This document shows positions 32,975-40,671 of a stretch of 64,000 nt of DNA, one piece after another. This stretch comes from Collimonas rhizosphaerae. GTDB lineage: Bacteria > Pseudomonadota > Gammaproteobacteria > Burkholderiales > Burkholderiaceae_D. The stretch is from positions 1-64,000 of the forward strand of contig NZ_JBANDC010000020.1 of the NCBI RefSeq assembly GCF_038896935.1, in the 5' to 3' direction. Position 1 is the first letter of the stretch. The number at the start of each line of letters is the position of its first letter. The notes under the pieces were generated by a model. That model saw only the letters and a list, made by a program, of their open reading frames with translations, made no database searches and was not told the origin of the DNA. A program made the translations under genes and the position numbers.

Positions 32975-34576
32975 ATGAGCAGCAACCATGCATCGGCCCG
33001 CGCAGCGGACCCAGCCGGCGACCAGCCTTGTTTCGACCCGACCGCCTACGGCACGGGGCCGAGCGATTCAGTGGCCGAGGCGTCCGAGAATGCGGCGGTC
33101 ACCCATCACGCCACCACGATAGGCCAGCGCGCCTATCAATACACCGCCACCGCCGGCCACCTGGTGGCGGTCGACGCCGATACTTCGCAGCCGGCTGCAA
33201 AAATCTTCTACGTCGCGTTTACCGTCGACGGCCAGGACCTGAATGCGCGCCCGGTCACGTTCTTCTATAACGGCGGGCCGGGCTCGTCGTCGGTGTTCGT
33301 GCTGCTGGGTTCGTTTGCGCCCAAGCGCATCAAGACCTCGATGCCGGGCTTCACGCCACCGCCTCCTTATACCCTGGAAGAGAATCCCGACAGCCTGCTC
33401 GACAAGAGCGACCTGGTATTCATCAATCCGGTCGGCACCGGTTATTCCGCCGCCATCGCGCCGTTCAAGAACAAGGATTTCTGGGGCGTCGACCAGGACG
33501 CCCGGTCGATCAGGCAATTCATCAAGCGCTACCTGACCGCCAACGACCGCTGGAATTCGCCCAAATTCCTGTTCGGCGAATCGTATGGCACGCCGCGCAG
33601 CGCGGTGCTGTCGTACCTGCTGCACGAAGACGGCGTGGACCTGAACGGCATCACCCTGCAATCGTCGATCCTCGATTATGCGCAAGCCGGCAATCCGGTA
33701 GGCGCGCTGCCGACCGCGGTGGCGGATGCCTGGTATCACAGGAAAACCAGCGTGACGCCGGCGCCGGCGGACTTGCCGTCGCTGATGGCGAGCGCCGCGC
33801 TGTTTGCGCGCAACGACTACACCACGGCGCTGGAAAAATTTCCCAAGGCCGATCCGGCCACGCTGCAGAAACTGAGCGATTTCACCGGCATCGACCCGAC
33901 CACCCTGACCGCCTGGGGACTGGACATCACCGCCGGCGACAGCCACGGCAGGACGCTGTTCCTGATCAGCCTGCTGCAAAGCCAGGGACTGGCGCTGGGC
34001 GCCTACGATGGCCGCGTGACCGGCATCGACACCGGCATCGCCGCTGACATCTCGCCCAACGCGGGAGGCAACGATCCCAGCATGACGGCGGTGGCCGGCG
34101 TGTATACGGCGATGTGGAACAACTACCTGAACGATGGCTTGAAGTTCACTTCGAATTCCGCCTTCACCGACTTGAACGACAAAGCGTTCCAGAACTGGGA
34201 TTTCAGCCACACCGATCCGACCGGCGCCCAGAAGGGCATCGACGCCAAGGGCGACATCATCCTGTACACCGCCGGCGACCTGGCCGCGACCATGAGCTTG
34301 AACGTCGACTTGAAAGTGCTGTCCGCAAACGGCTACTACGATTTCGTCACGCCGTTCTACCAGACCGTGATGGACCTGCAGAAAATGCCGCTGGCCGACG
34401 CGGCCGTGCGCAAGAACCTGAGCGCGAAATTTTACCCGTCCGGCCACATGATCTACCTGGAAGCAGGTTCACGCACCGCCTTGAAAGCCGATGTGGCGGC
34501 GATGATCGACGCTGCGACATCCGATCACCAAGCGATGGCCAGGATCAGGTCGCTGCAGGCGCTCAAAGGCGGCTAG
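32975..34576 (+). CDS. S10 family serine carboxypeptidase
   Basis: 533-residue alpha/beta-hydrolase carboxypeptidase. The substrate-carboxylate motif NGGPGSSS is present, with the catalytic triad Ser203 (GESYGTPR), Asp456 (ANGYYDFVTPF) and His491 (PSGHMIYLEA). S10 enzymes remove C-terminal residues at acidic pH. An AAGGAG ribosome-binding site fixes the start. It follows the S53 endopeptidase by 42 nt and is probably co-transcribed, so the pair could digest protein at low pH, endo- then exo-. No signal peptide is visible. Its 3' end overlaps the convergent CYTH gene by 14 nt. Confidence 0.92.
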   Translation: MSSNHASARAADPAGDQPCFDPTAYGTGPSDSVAEASENAAVTHHATTIGQRAYQYTATAGHLVAVDADTSQPAAKIFYVAFTVDGQDLNARPVTFFYNGGPGSSSVFVLLGSFAPKRIKTSMPGFTPPPPYTLEENPDSLLDKSDLVFINPVGTGYSAAIAPFKNKDFWGVDQDARSIRQFIKRYLTANDRWNSPKFLFGESYGTPRSAVLSYLLHEDGVDLNGITLQSSILDYAQAGNPVGALPTAVADAWYHRKTSVTPAPADLPSLMASAALFARNDYTTALEKFPKADPATLQKLSDFTGIDPTTLTAWGLDITAGDSHGRTLFLISLLQSQGLALGAYDGRVTGIDTGIAADISPNAGGNDPSMTAVAGVYTAMWNNYLNDGLKFTSNSAFTDLNDKAFQNWDFSHTDPTGAQKGIDAKGDIILYTAGDLAATMSLNVDLKVLSANGYYDFVTPFYQTVMDLQKMPLADAAVRKNLSAKFYPSGHMIYLEAGSRTALKADVAAMIDAATSDHQAMARIRSLQALKGG

Positions 34577-35081
34577 CCGCCTGCAGGTCGACGTAGGCGC
34601 CCTCGACCAGCTGCCCGGGCTGGACGCCGATCCTTGCCATCAAGGCGTGCGCTTCGTCCACTCCCGCCTGCGTCGCCTCGCTGGCGCCGAGCACCACTTC
34701 AAGTTCCAGGAATTCCCCTAGGCCTTTGACGCGGTCAAGGTGGATGCGGGTACGGCCGGCAAGGTACAGCGTGCGCTGCTTCTCGACCCGGCCGGCTTGC
34801 CCGTGCGCCTCGGACAATACCGCGCGCAGCAGTTCCGGTTCGGCGGTAGCCGAGATCAGGTAATACGATTCCTTTGGTCCTTGCTGGTTGGAGCGGCGGT
34901 AGAAAATCAGCTGGCCGCTGCCGTCGCCGAAGGCGCGCAGCTTGAGCCTGCCGTTGGCGCAGTTGAAGAAGGTGTCGTCCTGGGTGATTTCAACCGGGCC
35001 TTCATCTGCCATCGCCGCCACCCTGGCGACCAGATCCGCTGTGATGTCGATGCGCGCTTTTATTTCTATGTTGCTTGCCAT
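34563..35081 (-). CDS. CYTH domain protein (class IV adenylate cyclase/triphosphatase-like)
   Basis: 172 residues. The N-terminal NIEIKARI is the ExExK motif of CYTH enzymes. Charged strands of the triphosphate tunnel follow (RLKLRAFGDGSGQLIFYRRSN, RTRIHLDRVKGLGEFLELEVVL). Members hydrolyse inorganic or thiamine triphosphate, or make cAMP; sequence alone does not decide. MASNIEIK is chosen as start because this motif sits at the N-terminus throughout the family; the open frame runs to 35171. It is divergent from phospholipase C. Confidence 0.88.
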   Translation of the reverse strand: MASNIEIKARIDITADLVARVAAMADEGPVEITQDDTFFNCANGRLKLRAFGDGSGQLIFYRRSNQQGPKESYYLISATAEPELLRAVLSEAHGQAGRVEKQRTLYLAGRTRIHLDRVKGLGEFLELEVVLGASEATQAGVDEAHALMARIGVQPGQLVEGAYVDLQAASRL

Positions 35082-35164
35082 GTGCTGCTTCCAGGGTTGT
35101 CGGATACGGGCAAAGCATAGCAGGATCTTTTCGCCGACAGACAGCGCTCCGGCTGCTGCGCCAT

Positions 35165-35204
35165 CTGTCACCGAGACGTAATCCGGGCGTCACCGTTGCG
35201 TAAT
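35165..35204 (+). promoter_or_regulatory. double PhoB-type box upstream of phospholipase C
   Basis: Four 7-mers stand at exact 11-bp periods: CTGTCAC (35165), ACGTAAT (35176), GCGTCAC (35187) and GCGTAAT (35198). Two Pho boxes, each two 7-mers with a 4-nt spacer, are the known PhoB arrangement, with consensus CTGTCAT. The GTCACCG...CGTAAT units repeat with a 22-bp period. A TATAGA -10 candidate lies at 35213-35218, the expected distance for a PhoB-activated promoter lacking a -35. This implies induction by phosphate starvation. Confidence 0.6.
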
Positions 35205-35248
35205 ATTTCATGTATAGAGTCGGGCCATTCTTACTTTATGGAAACAAC

Positions 35249-37222
35249 ATGGCGCACTCAAGTCGTAGGAAATTCCTCAAAGATTCCGTGGCAGCGATGG
35301 GTGCAACCATGTTGCCTCCGGCCGTGCAGCAAGCGCTGGCGGCGCCCGCGGCGAGCGGCACGCTGGGCTCGGTTGCCCATGTCGTGATCCTGTGCCAGGA
35401 AAACCGTTCGTTCGATCATTATTTCGGCACCATCAAAGGCGCGCGCGGTTTCAACGACGATCACGCTGCGACGGTCCAGGCCACCAGCCGCAACGTCTTC
35501 ACCCAGGCCGACAGCGTTGGCAGCCTGTACACGCCATGGCGCCTGAATTCCAGCACCAGCTCGGCGCAGTGGCTGTCGGATGTGCCGCACGACCTGGCCA
35601 GCGGCACCGCCGCCTGGAACAAAGGCCGCAGCGACAAATGGATCCCGAACAAGGGGATGAATGCGATCACCTACATGACGCGCAACGACATCCCTTACCA
35701 CTATGCGCTGGCGGATGCCTTCACCCTGTGCGACAACTATTTCTGCTCGGCGCGGACCTCCACCAATCCGAACCGCCTGTACCTGATGAGCGGCACCATC
35801 GACCCGCAAGGCTTGCACGGCGGGCCGGCCACCACCAACGGCTTTACCTACGGCTCGCTGACCTGGCAAACCTATCCTGAAGCGCTGCAGGCCGCCGGCA
35901 TCTCCTGGCGCACTTACCAGGAAGTCGACAATTACGACGACAACGCCCTGGCCTGGTTCAAGCAGTTCCAGAACCTGCCGGCCAATTCGCCCCTGTACAT
36001 CAACGGCGTGCAGACCCGGGTGCTGGCCGATTTCCAGAACGATGTGATGCAAGACACCTTGCCTGCGGTGTCCTGGATCGTGGCGCCGGCGGCCAAGTCC
36101 GAGCACCCCAGCGGCTCGCCGAATGTCGGCGTCGATTACGTCAACCAGTACCTGCAGGCGCTGGCGTCGAATCCGGCGGTGTGGGCCAAGACCGTATTCA
36201 TCTATACCTACGACGAGAACGGCGGTTTCTATGACCACGTCACCACGCCGACGCCGCCGCCAGGCACCGCCAACGAATTCGTCAGCGGCGTGCCGATCGG
36301 CCTCGGCTCGCGGGTGCCGACCATCGTCTGTTCTCCGTGGAGCCGCGGCGGCTGGGTCGCCAGCGAAGTGTTCGACCACACCTCGACCATCCAATTCCTG
36401 GAAAAATGGACCGGCGTCACTTGCCCCAACATCAGCCAGTGGCGGCGCGACATCTGCGGCGACCTGACCTCTTGCTTCGACTTCTCCGTCAGCAATGCGG
36501 CATTCCCGGTGTTGCAGGACACAGTGGCGCTGGCGGCGCAAGCCAACGCCCAGAAGAGCCTGCCAAAACCGGTTCCGCCGGCGCCCAACACCGTCATGCC
36601 AGCCTACGAGACCGGGCAAAAACCGCTGCGCGTGCAGCCCTACCAGCTCAACGGCTGGCTGACGCAGGATTTCGCCGGCCAGCAAGTGTGGACCAACTGG
36701 AGCAACGGCGGCAGCAAGCCGGCGCCGCTGCAAATCAACGTCGACAACTATCGCAGCGACAATCCGTGGATGTACACCATGGCCGCCAACGCTGCCTCCA
36801 GCGACTATTGGCACGTGATCAGCTACGGCGGCGGTTATTACGACCTGGAGATGATCGGCCCCAACCAGTTCTACCGGCGCTTCAAAGGCTATCTCAGCGC
36901 CACCGCGTGGCAGGGGCAGCCGGAACCGCAGGTGAAGCTGACCAACAACGGCGTCGGGCAGGCGGTCAGCATCCTGTTCGACAATAGCGCGACCACCAAT
37001 ACCGCGGTGTTCACGGTGCTGGACCGCATCACCTCCGGCAGCCTGGTCAGCCAGACTGTCACGGTAGCGGCGAAACAGACCGCCACGCTGCAATTGAATA
37101 CCACCGGCGGCTGGTATGACCTGAAGATCGGCCTGGGCGGCGACAGCAATTTCATGCAGTCGATGGTCGGCTACACCGAAGGCCATCAGGGTTTGACCAG
37201 GCCGCCGGTATTGCGCTGGTAA
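35249..37222 (+). CDS. Tat-exported phosphocholine-type phospholipase C
   Basis: 657-residue phosphoesterase of the PlcN/PlcH family, which cleaves phosphatidylcholine and related lipids to diacylglycerol and phosphoalcohol. The N-terminus MAHSSRRKFLKDSVAAMGATM is a twin-arginine signal (SRRKFLK). The metal-site motif ENRSFDHYFGTIKGARGFND follows, with the family DENGGFYDHV and C-terminal DUF756-type beta repeats (about 520-650). The start is fixed by GGAAAC and by the Tat motif. A double PhoB-type box and -10 stand directly upstream. Its likely targets are host or fungal membranes or environmental phospholipids. A strong hairpin follows the stop codon. Confidence 0.93.
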   Translation: MAHSSRRKFLKDSVAAMGATMLPPAVQQALAAPAASGTLGSVAHVVILCQENRSFDHYFGTIKGARGFNDDHAATVQATSRNVFTQADSVGSLYTPWRLNSSTSSAQWLSDVPHDLASGTAAWNKGRSDKWIPNKGMNAITYMTRNDIPYHYALADAFTLCDNYFCSARTSTNPNRLYLMSGTIDPQGLHGGPATTNGFTYGSLTWQTYPEALQAAGISWRTYQEVDNYDDNALAWFKQFQNLPANSPLYINGVQTRVLADFQNDVMQDTLPAVSWIVAPAAKSEHPSGSPNVGVDYVNQYLQALASNPAVWAKTVFIYTYDENGGFYDHVTTPTPPPGTANEFVSGVPIGLGSRVPTIVCSPWSRGGWVASEVFDHTSTIQFLEKWTGVTCPNISQWRRDICGDLTSCFDFSVSNAAFPVLQDTVALAAQANAQKSLPKPVPPAPNTVMPAYETGQKPLRVQPYQLNGWLTQDFAGQQVWTNWSNGGSKPAPLQINVDNYRSDNPWMYTMAANAASSDYWHVISYGGGYYDLEMIGPNQFYRRFKGYLSATAWQGQPEPQVKLTNNGVGQAVSILFDNSATTNTAVFTVLDRITSGSLVSQTVTVAAKQTATLQLNTTGGWYDLKIGLGGDSNFMQSMVGYTEGHQGLTRPPVLRW

Positions 37223-37232
37223 GTTCGTGACC

Positions 37233-37268
37233 GGGCCGGGGCGGTCGACAGCACGATCGCCCCGGCCC
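37233..37268 (+). terminator. GC-rich hairpin after phospholipase C
   Basis: Perfect 11-bp stem (GGGCCGGGGCG/CGCCCCGGCCC) with a 14-nt loop, 10 nt after the phospholipase stop codon. No U-run follows, so it may be partial or rho-assisted. It separates phospholipase C from the next small gene. Confidence 0.6.
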
Positions 37269-37284
37269 ACAGCAAGGTGCGGTA

Positions 37285-37761
37285 ATGAATGAGAAAAAAT
37301 TTGCGCTGGGCATAGGATTGGCCGGCATCGCATTTATTGCGCTGCTGGCGTACTTGAGCGCGCCGGACTTGCTGCCCAGGCCGGCTGTAGTGCTGCGTTC
37401 CCCCGGCGGCAGCGCTGCCAGCCCAACCGATCGCGCCGTTGCGGCGACGCCAGCCGCAACGGTTGCCAAAGCCGCTGCCGATTGTTCTGCCGAGCGCCTG
37501 GACTCCTGGCGGCTCATGAGCGTGGCCGCGGGCGGCTACCGGCAAGGCGGGTTCGCCGTGCTGAACAATGCGTTGCGCGGCACCGTCACGGTGGCCGAAA
37601 CCCAGGTTTTCGATGGCGACCTGCAGTTGGAAAAGATTACCGGCAACACGGTCGAACTGCGCTGCGGCGAGACCCGGCAAACCAGGGTGTTGGCAGACAG
37701 CCGCGGCGCGGCGCCGGAAATGCGGACGGCATTGCCGGATCCGGGCGCCGGCGGACTGTAG
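37285..37761 (+). CDS. small membrane-anchored protein, weakly GspC-like
   Basis: 158 residues. One N-terminal membrane helix (about 7-26: ALGIGLAGIAFIALLAYL) is followed by a low-complexity Ala/Pro linker and a compact domain (about 65-145) with the pattern GGYRQGGFAVLNNALRGTVTVAETQVFDGDLQLEKITGNTVELRCGETRQ. This resembles the HR domain of type II secretion protein C in layout (single anchor, linker, small beta domain), but the match is weak and no other gsp genes are in the window. No established function can be given. Confidence 0.65.
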   Translation: MNEKKFALGIGLAGIAFIALLAYLSAPDLLPRPAVVLRSPGGSAASPTDRAVAATPAATVAKAAADCSAERLDSWRLMSVAAGGYRQGGFAVLNNALRGTVTVAETQVFDGDLQLEKITGNTVELRCGETRQTRVLADSRGAAPEMRTALPDPGAGGL

Positions 37762-37852
37762 CCGACGGTAGTGCACGGAACCCCGGCTCATGGCATGCTT
37801 ATGGCAGAGCAGCATTACTTCCATCCGTTGAATCCCCACCAAGGGCGATGCC

Positions 37853-38269
37853 ATGAAACGCTATTTTCCCTACCTTGCTGCCGCCATGCTTTTTGTTCCG
37901 TTTGCTGCAGGCGCGGCCACCGGCAGCCACGATTTTTCAAACATTTTCAAAGCTTGCTACGCCGCTGCCAATGCCAGCGAGGAATCGAAATCAGCGTGCC
38001 TGGGCGAAGAGCTGACCCTGCAAAGCAAGGCAGCCGCAGAACTGCATCAATCGACATCGCAGCTGTTGAGCGGCGCCGAGAGGCAGCAGCTTACCGATGA
38101 TTTTGTGGCTTGGAAGAAAAACATCCTGCTGGATTGCTCGATCCAGGCTGACAGCAAGACTGTGCCGCTGGAACGGGAAAACGCCAGGGAGTATTGCTTG
38201 ATCGAACGAACAATCGGACGCATGGATGCCTATGAGGCGATCCGGCAAGATAAGACCCTGAGGCGATAA
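37853..38269 (+). CDS. secreted LprI/DUF1311-like protein
   Basis: 138 residues with a Sec signal peptide (MKRYFPYLAAAMLFVPFAAGA). The mature part has spaced cysteines and acidic helices (FKACYAAANASEESKSACLGEELTLQ, then DCS and EYCLIERTIGRMDAYEAIR) typical of the DUF1311/LprI group, some of which inhibit lysozyme. A periplasmic location is expected. The family assignment is by pattern and its inhibitor role is not shown. Confidence 0.65.
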   Translation: MKRYFPYLAAAMLFVPFAAGAATGSHDFSNIFKACYAAANASEESKSACLGEELTLQSKAAAELHQSTSQLLSGAERQQLTDDFVAWKKNILLDCSIQADSKTVPLERENAREYCLIERTIGRMDAYEAIRQDKTLRR

Positions 38270-38310
38270 GCCTGCCATTGCCGTTTGATTTCTCAGGGAA
38301 GAGCTGATTT

Positions 38311-38363
38311 TGTCCAATATATTAATTTGTCCATTTTTATTGGACATTTCATCATATTGGACA
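38311..38363. repeat. nested inverted TGTCCA repeats
   Basis: Four TGTCC half-sites form two nested inverted pairs. The outer arms TGTCCAATAT (38311-38320) and ATATTGGACA (38354-38363) match perfectly; the inner TGTCCA (38328-38333) and TGGACA (38341-38346) enclose a 7-nt loop. ATTGGACAT also occurs twice as a direct repeat. It lies between two convergent genes, so it could be a bidirectional terminator, an operator, or a remnant transposon end with multiple transposase sites. Confidence 0.6.
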
Positions 38364-38389
38364 TCCCCTGATCCGCCCGCACGCCAACT

Positions 38390-39334
38390 TTACATTTTCC
38401 CTAAACGCGAAGCGCGTTTGACGGCTTGCGGCGGTTGCCCGACCGTGCGCAGGAAAGCGCGCCGCATGCGTTCGGTATCCGAAAATCCGGTTTCCCTCGC
38501 CACCACGTCGATCGAGTGGCTGCTGTCCTCCAGCATGGCGCGCGCCGCTTCGACCCTTAACGCTTCCACCGCTTTGGCGGGCGATTTCCCGGTCTCGTTG
38601 CGGAACGCCCGGCTGAACTGGCGCCGGCTCAGGTGGGCGGCGTCGGCCAGTTCATCTACCGACAATTCCTTTGCCAGGTTGCGCTTGGCGTAGCTGAGCG
38701 CGCTCTGGATCCGGTCCGACTTCGCTTCCATTTCCAGCAGCGCTGAAAACTGCGACTGGCCGCCGCTGCGGCGGTGGTAGACCACCATCATCCTGGCGAT
38801 CAGGCGGGCGTTGGCCGTCCCCAGGTCCTGCTCCACCAGCGCCAGGCTCAAATCGATGCAGGCGGTCATGCCGGCCGAAGTCCAGATGTTGCCGTCATTG
38901 ATGAAAATGCGGTCCTCTTCCACCCGCGTCTTGGGATACAGGTGCTGCAGTTCGCGCGCCTGCGCCCAGTGCGTGGTGACGCGGCGGCCGTTCAGCAGCT
39001 CGGCCTCGGCCAGCAGGAAGGCGCCGGTGCAGATGCTGGCGGTGCGGCGCGAAGCGGCGCAGGACTGGCGCAGGAAATCGATGAAGCGGGGCGACGACAC
39101 CACCGGCGACATGGAGCCGGTGACCATCACCGTGTCGTAGGTGTGCGCGTCGAACGCAATGCTGTCGACCTTGACCCCGGACGAACTGCGCACCGGGCCG
39201 CCATGTTCGGACAGCAGCATCAGATCGTAAAACGGCCCGCCGGGACAATCGTTGGCCAGCTCGAAGACGGCGACGGCGGCCATGTCGACCAGCTGGAAGC
39301 CGTCGAAAACGACAAAAGCGATGGTTTTTTTCAT
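38390..39334 (-). CDS. GlxA-type regulator (DJ-1/PfpI domain plus AraC HTH)
   Basis: 314 residues. Residues 1-180 form a DJ-1/PfpI-like amidotransferase fold, with the nucleophile-elbow motif as SICTGAFLLAEA (Cys kept). Residues about 210-310 are an AraC-type double helix-turn-helix (SVDELADAAHLSRRQFSRAFRNETGKSPAKAVEALRVEAAR and VVARETGFSDTERMRRAF). It is divergent from the SDR dehydrogenase 119 nt away, its most likely target. GlxA-type regulators often sense small nitrogenous or aldehyde metabolites; the ligand here is unknown. Confidence 0.92.
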   Translation of the reverse strand: MKKTIAFVVFDGFQLVDMAAVAVFELANDCPGGPFYDLMLLSEHGGPVRSSSGVKVDSIAFDAHTYDTVMVTGSMSPVVSSPRFIDFLRQSCAASRRTASICTGAFLLAEAELLNGRRVTTHWAQARELQHLYPKTRVEEDRIFINDGNIWTSAGMTACIDLSLALVEQDLGTANARLIARMMVVYHRRSGGQSQFSALLEMEAKSDRIQSALSYAKRNLAKELSVDELADAAHLSRRQFSRAFRNETGKSPAKAVEALRVEAARAMLEDSSHSIDVVARETGFSDTERMRRAFLRTVGQPPQAVKRASRLGKM

Positions 39335-39453
39335 GTTGACCCAATTCGAGGTAAATACGTCACTTGGGACATAGATTGAACTCCTACACTGAGCTTGTCA
39401 ATCTTTAAAACCAGCTGGACCGGCAGTCCGGCATCACTTTCCAAGGATACAAA

Positions 39454-40266
39454 ATGTCTACCCAAACTACCCGTGCTGCCCAAGGCACAGCCCTCATCAC
39501 CGGCGCCTCGACCGGCATCGGCGCCATCTACGCCGACCGCCTGGCGCGCCGCGGCTACGACCTGATCCTGGTCGCCCGCAACCAGGAAAAGCTGGATCAA
39601 CTGGCAAGCCAGCTGTCTGGCAGTACCGGCCGCAAGGTCGACGTCATCAAGGCCGACCTCAGCGTCACGGCCGACCTGCGGGCCATCGAGCGGCGCTTGG
39701 CCGATGATGCGAGCATTACCATGTTGGTCAACAATGCGGGCCTTGGCGCGACCAAGAGCCTGATCGATTCCACGCCGGAGGAACTGGACGACCTAATCGT
39801 GCTTAACGTGCATGCGCTGACCCGCCTGACGCGCGCCGTGGCGCCGGCGATGGTGGCGCGCGGGAATGGCACCATCGTCAATATTTCTTCCATGGTGGCG
39901 GTATCGCCGGAAACGCTGAACGGCACTTACGGCGGCACCAAAGCCTATGTGCTGGCGCTGACCCAGTCGCTGCATCATGAACTTGGGGCCAAAGGCGTGC
40001 GCGTGCAGGCCGTGCTGCCGGGCGCCATCCGCACGCCATTCTGGGATCGCGCCGGCCTGCCGGTGCAGCACCTGCCGCAAGAAATCGTGATGGATGCGGC
40101 AGACCTGGTCGATGCTGCCCTCGCCGGGCTGGACCAAGGCGAGCTGGCGACCGTGCCGTCGCTGCCGGACCTGGCCGACTGGGACCGTTTCGAAGCTGCG
40201 CGCCAGGCGCTCAAGCCCAACCTGTCGCATGTCAAGCCGGCGGCGCGCTACAAGGTTGGTGCCTGA
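39454..40266 (+). CDS. short-chain dehydrogenase/reductase
   Basis: 270-residue NAD(P)-dependent oxidoreductase. Cofactor motif TGASTGIG (17-24), structural NNAG, and the catalytic Ser (NISSM) and YxxxK (YGGTK) are all present. Arg at the end of strand 2 (LVARNQEKL) favours NADP. Start ATG with AAGGATA upstream. The substrate is unknown. Its divergent GlxA-type neighbour probably controls it. Confidence 0.92.
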   Translation: MSTQTTRAAQGTALITGASTGIGAIYADRLARRGYDLILVARNQEKLDQLASQLSGSTGRKVDVIKADLSVTADLRAIERRLADDASITMLVNNAGLGATKSLIDSTPEELDDLIVLNVHALTRLTRAVAPAMVARGNGTIVNISSMVAVSPETLNGTYGGTKAYVLALTQSLHHELGAKGVRVQAVLPGAIRTPFWDRAGLPVQHLPQEIVMDAADLVDAALAGLDQGELATVPSLPDLADWDRFEAARQALKPNLSHVKPAARYKVGA

Positions 40267-40282
40267 CCTGGCGTCTTGCGGA

Positions 40283-40309
40283 CCGGGTGCAGGAGCTGCC
40301 TGTACCCGG
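40283..40309 (+). terminator. stem-loop after the SDR gene
   Basis: 11-bp arms CCGGGTGCAGG and CCTGTACCCGG (one G-T pair) with a 5-nt loop, 17 nt after the SDR stop codon. The T-run is poor. Confidence 0.5.
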
Positions 40310-40325
40310 AATAACCTCTCTTCAA

Positions 40326-40452
40326 TGCGGTAAGGCGCACAGTGTAGGGCGCGTGTATTACGCCGCATGAGATGTATAAGAGAATGCTGCATTATCCCAA
40401 TCAAACATACGGCGCAATACGCTGCGCTATTGGCGCCCTACGCCTTACCGCA
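40326..40452. repeat. long imperfect palindromic intergenic repeat
   Basis: The outer arm TGCGGTAAGGCG (40326-40337) plus TAGGGCGC (40345-40352) pairs with GCGCCCTA CGCCTTACCGCA (40433-40452), the left arm carrying a 7-nt insertion. An inner pair, GTATTACGCCGC and ACGGCGCAATAC, extends the stem. The GGCGCAATACGC/GCTATTGGCGCC core is itself nearly palindromic. This is the shape of a dispersed REP/BIME-like element; copy number cannot be judged from one window. Confidence 0.6.
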
Positions 40453-40671
40453 ATCAGTTGATTTATTGTCAGTCGTCATACAACAAGGCGCGAACGACAA
40501 ATCTTCGTTCCCGGACTGCTTCCGTATGCATACAATAGGCGGAAATAAATCTGATTGCTAAAATATTTTTTGCTGCTTATACTGCGAATCAAGTTGTAGG
40601 ATGACTGATAACAAAGAATTTTCGCAAGCAGGCCAAGACCTGCGCCGGTTCTGCCAAAAACAGGAGACAAG

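Larger units (their letters stand above)
40267..40671. other. intergenic region with palindromic repeat
   Basis: 405-nt gap between the SDR and the SMP-30/TRAP operon. It holds a terminator-like hairpin (40283-40309), a long inverted repeat (40326-40452) and then AT-rich sequence to 40640 with the probable promoter of the downstream operon. No coding frame with a ribosome-binding site is seen. Confidence 0.55.

Noticed and set aside
37285..37761. Part of a type II secretion operon
   Set aside because: Only a weak GspC-like domain is seen, and no other gsp gene is present in the window.
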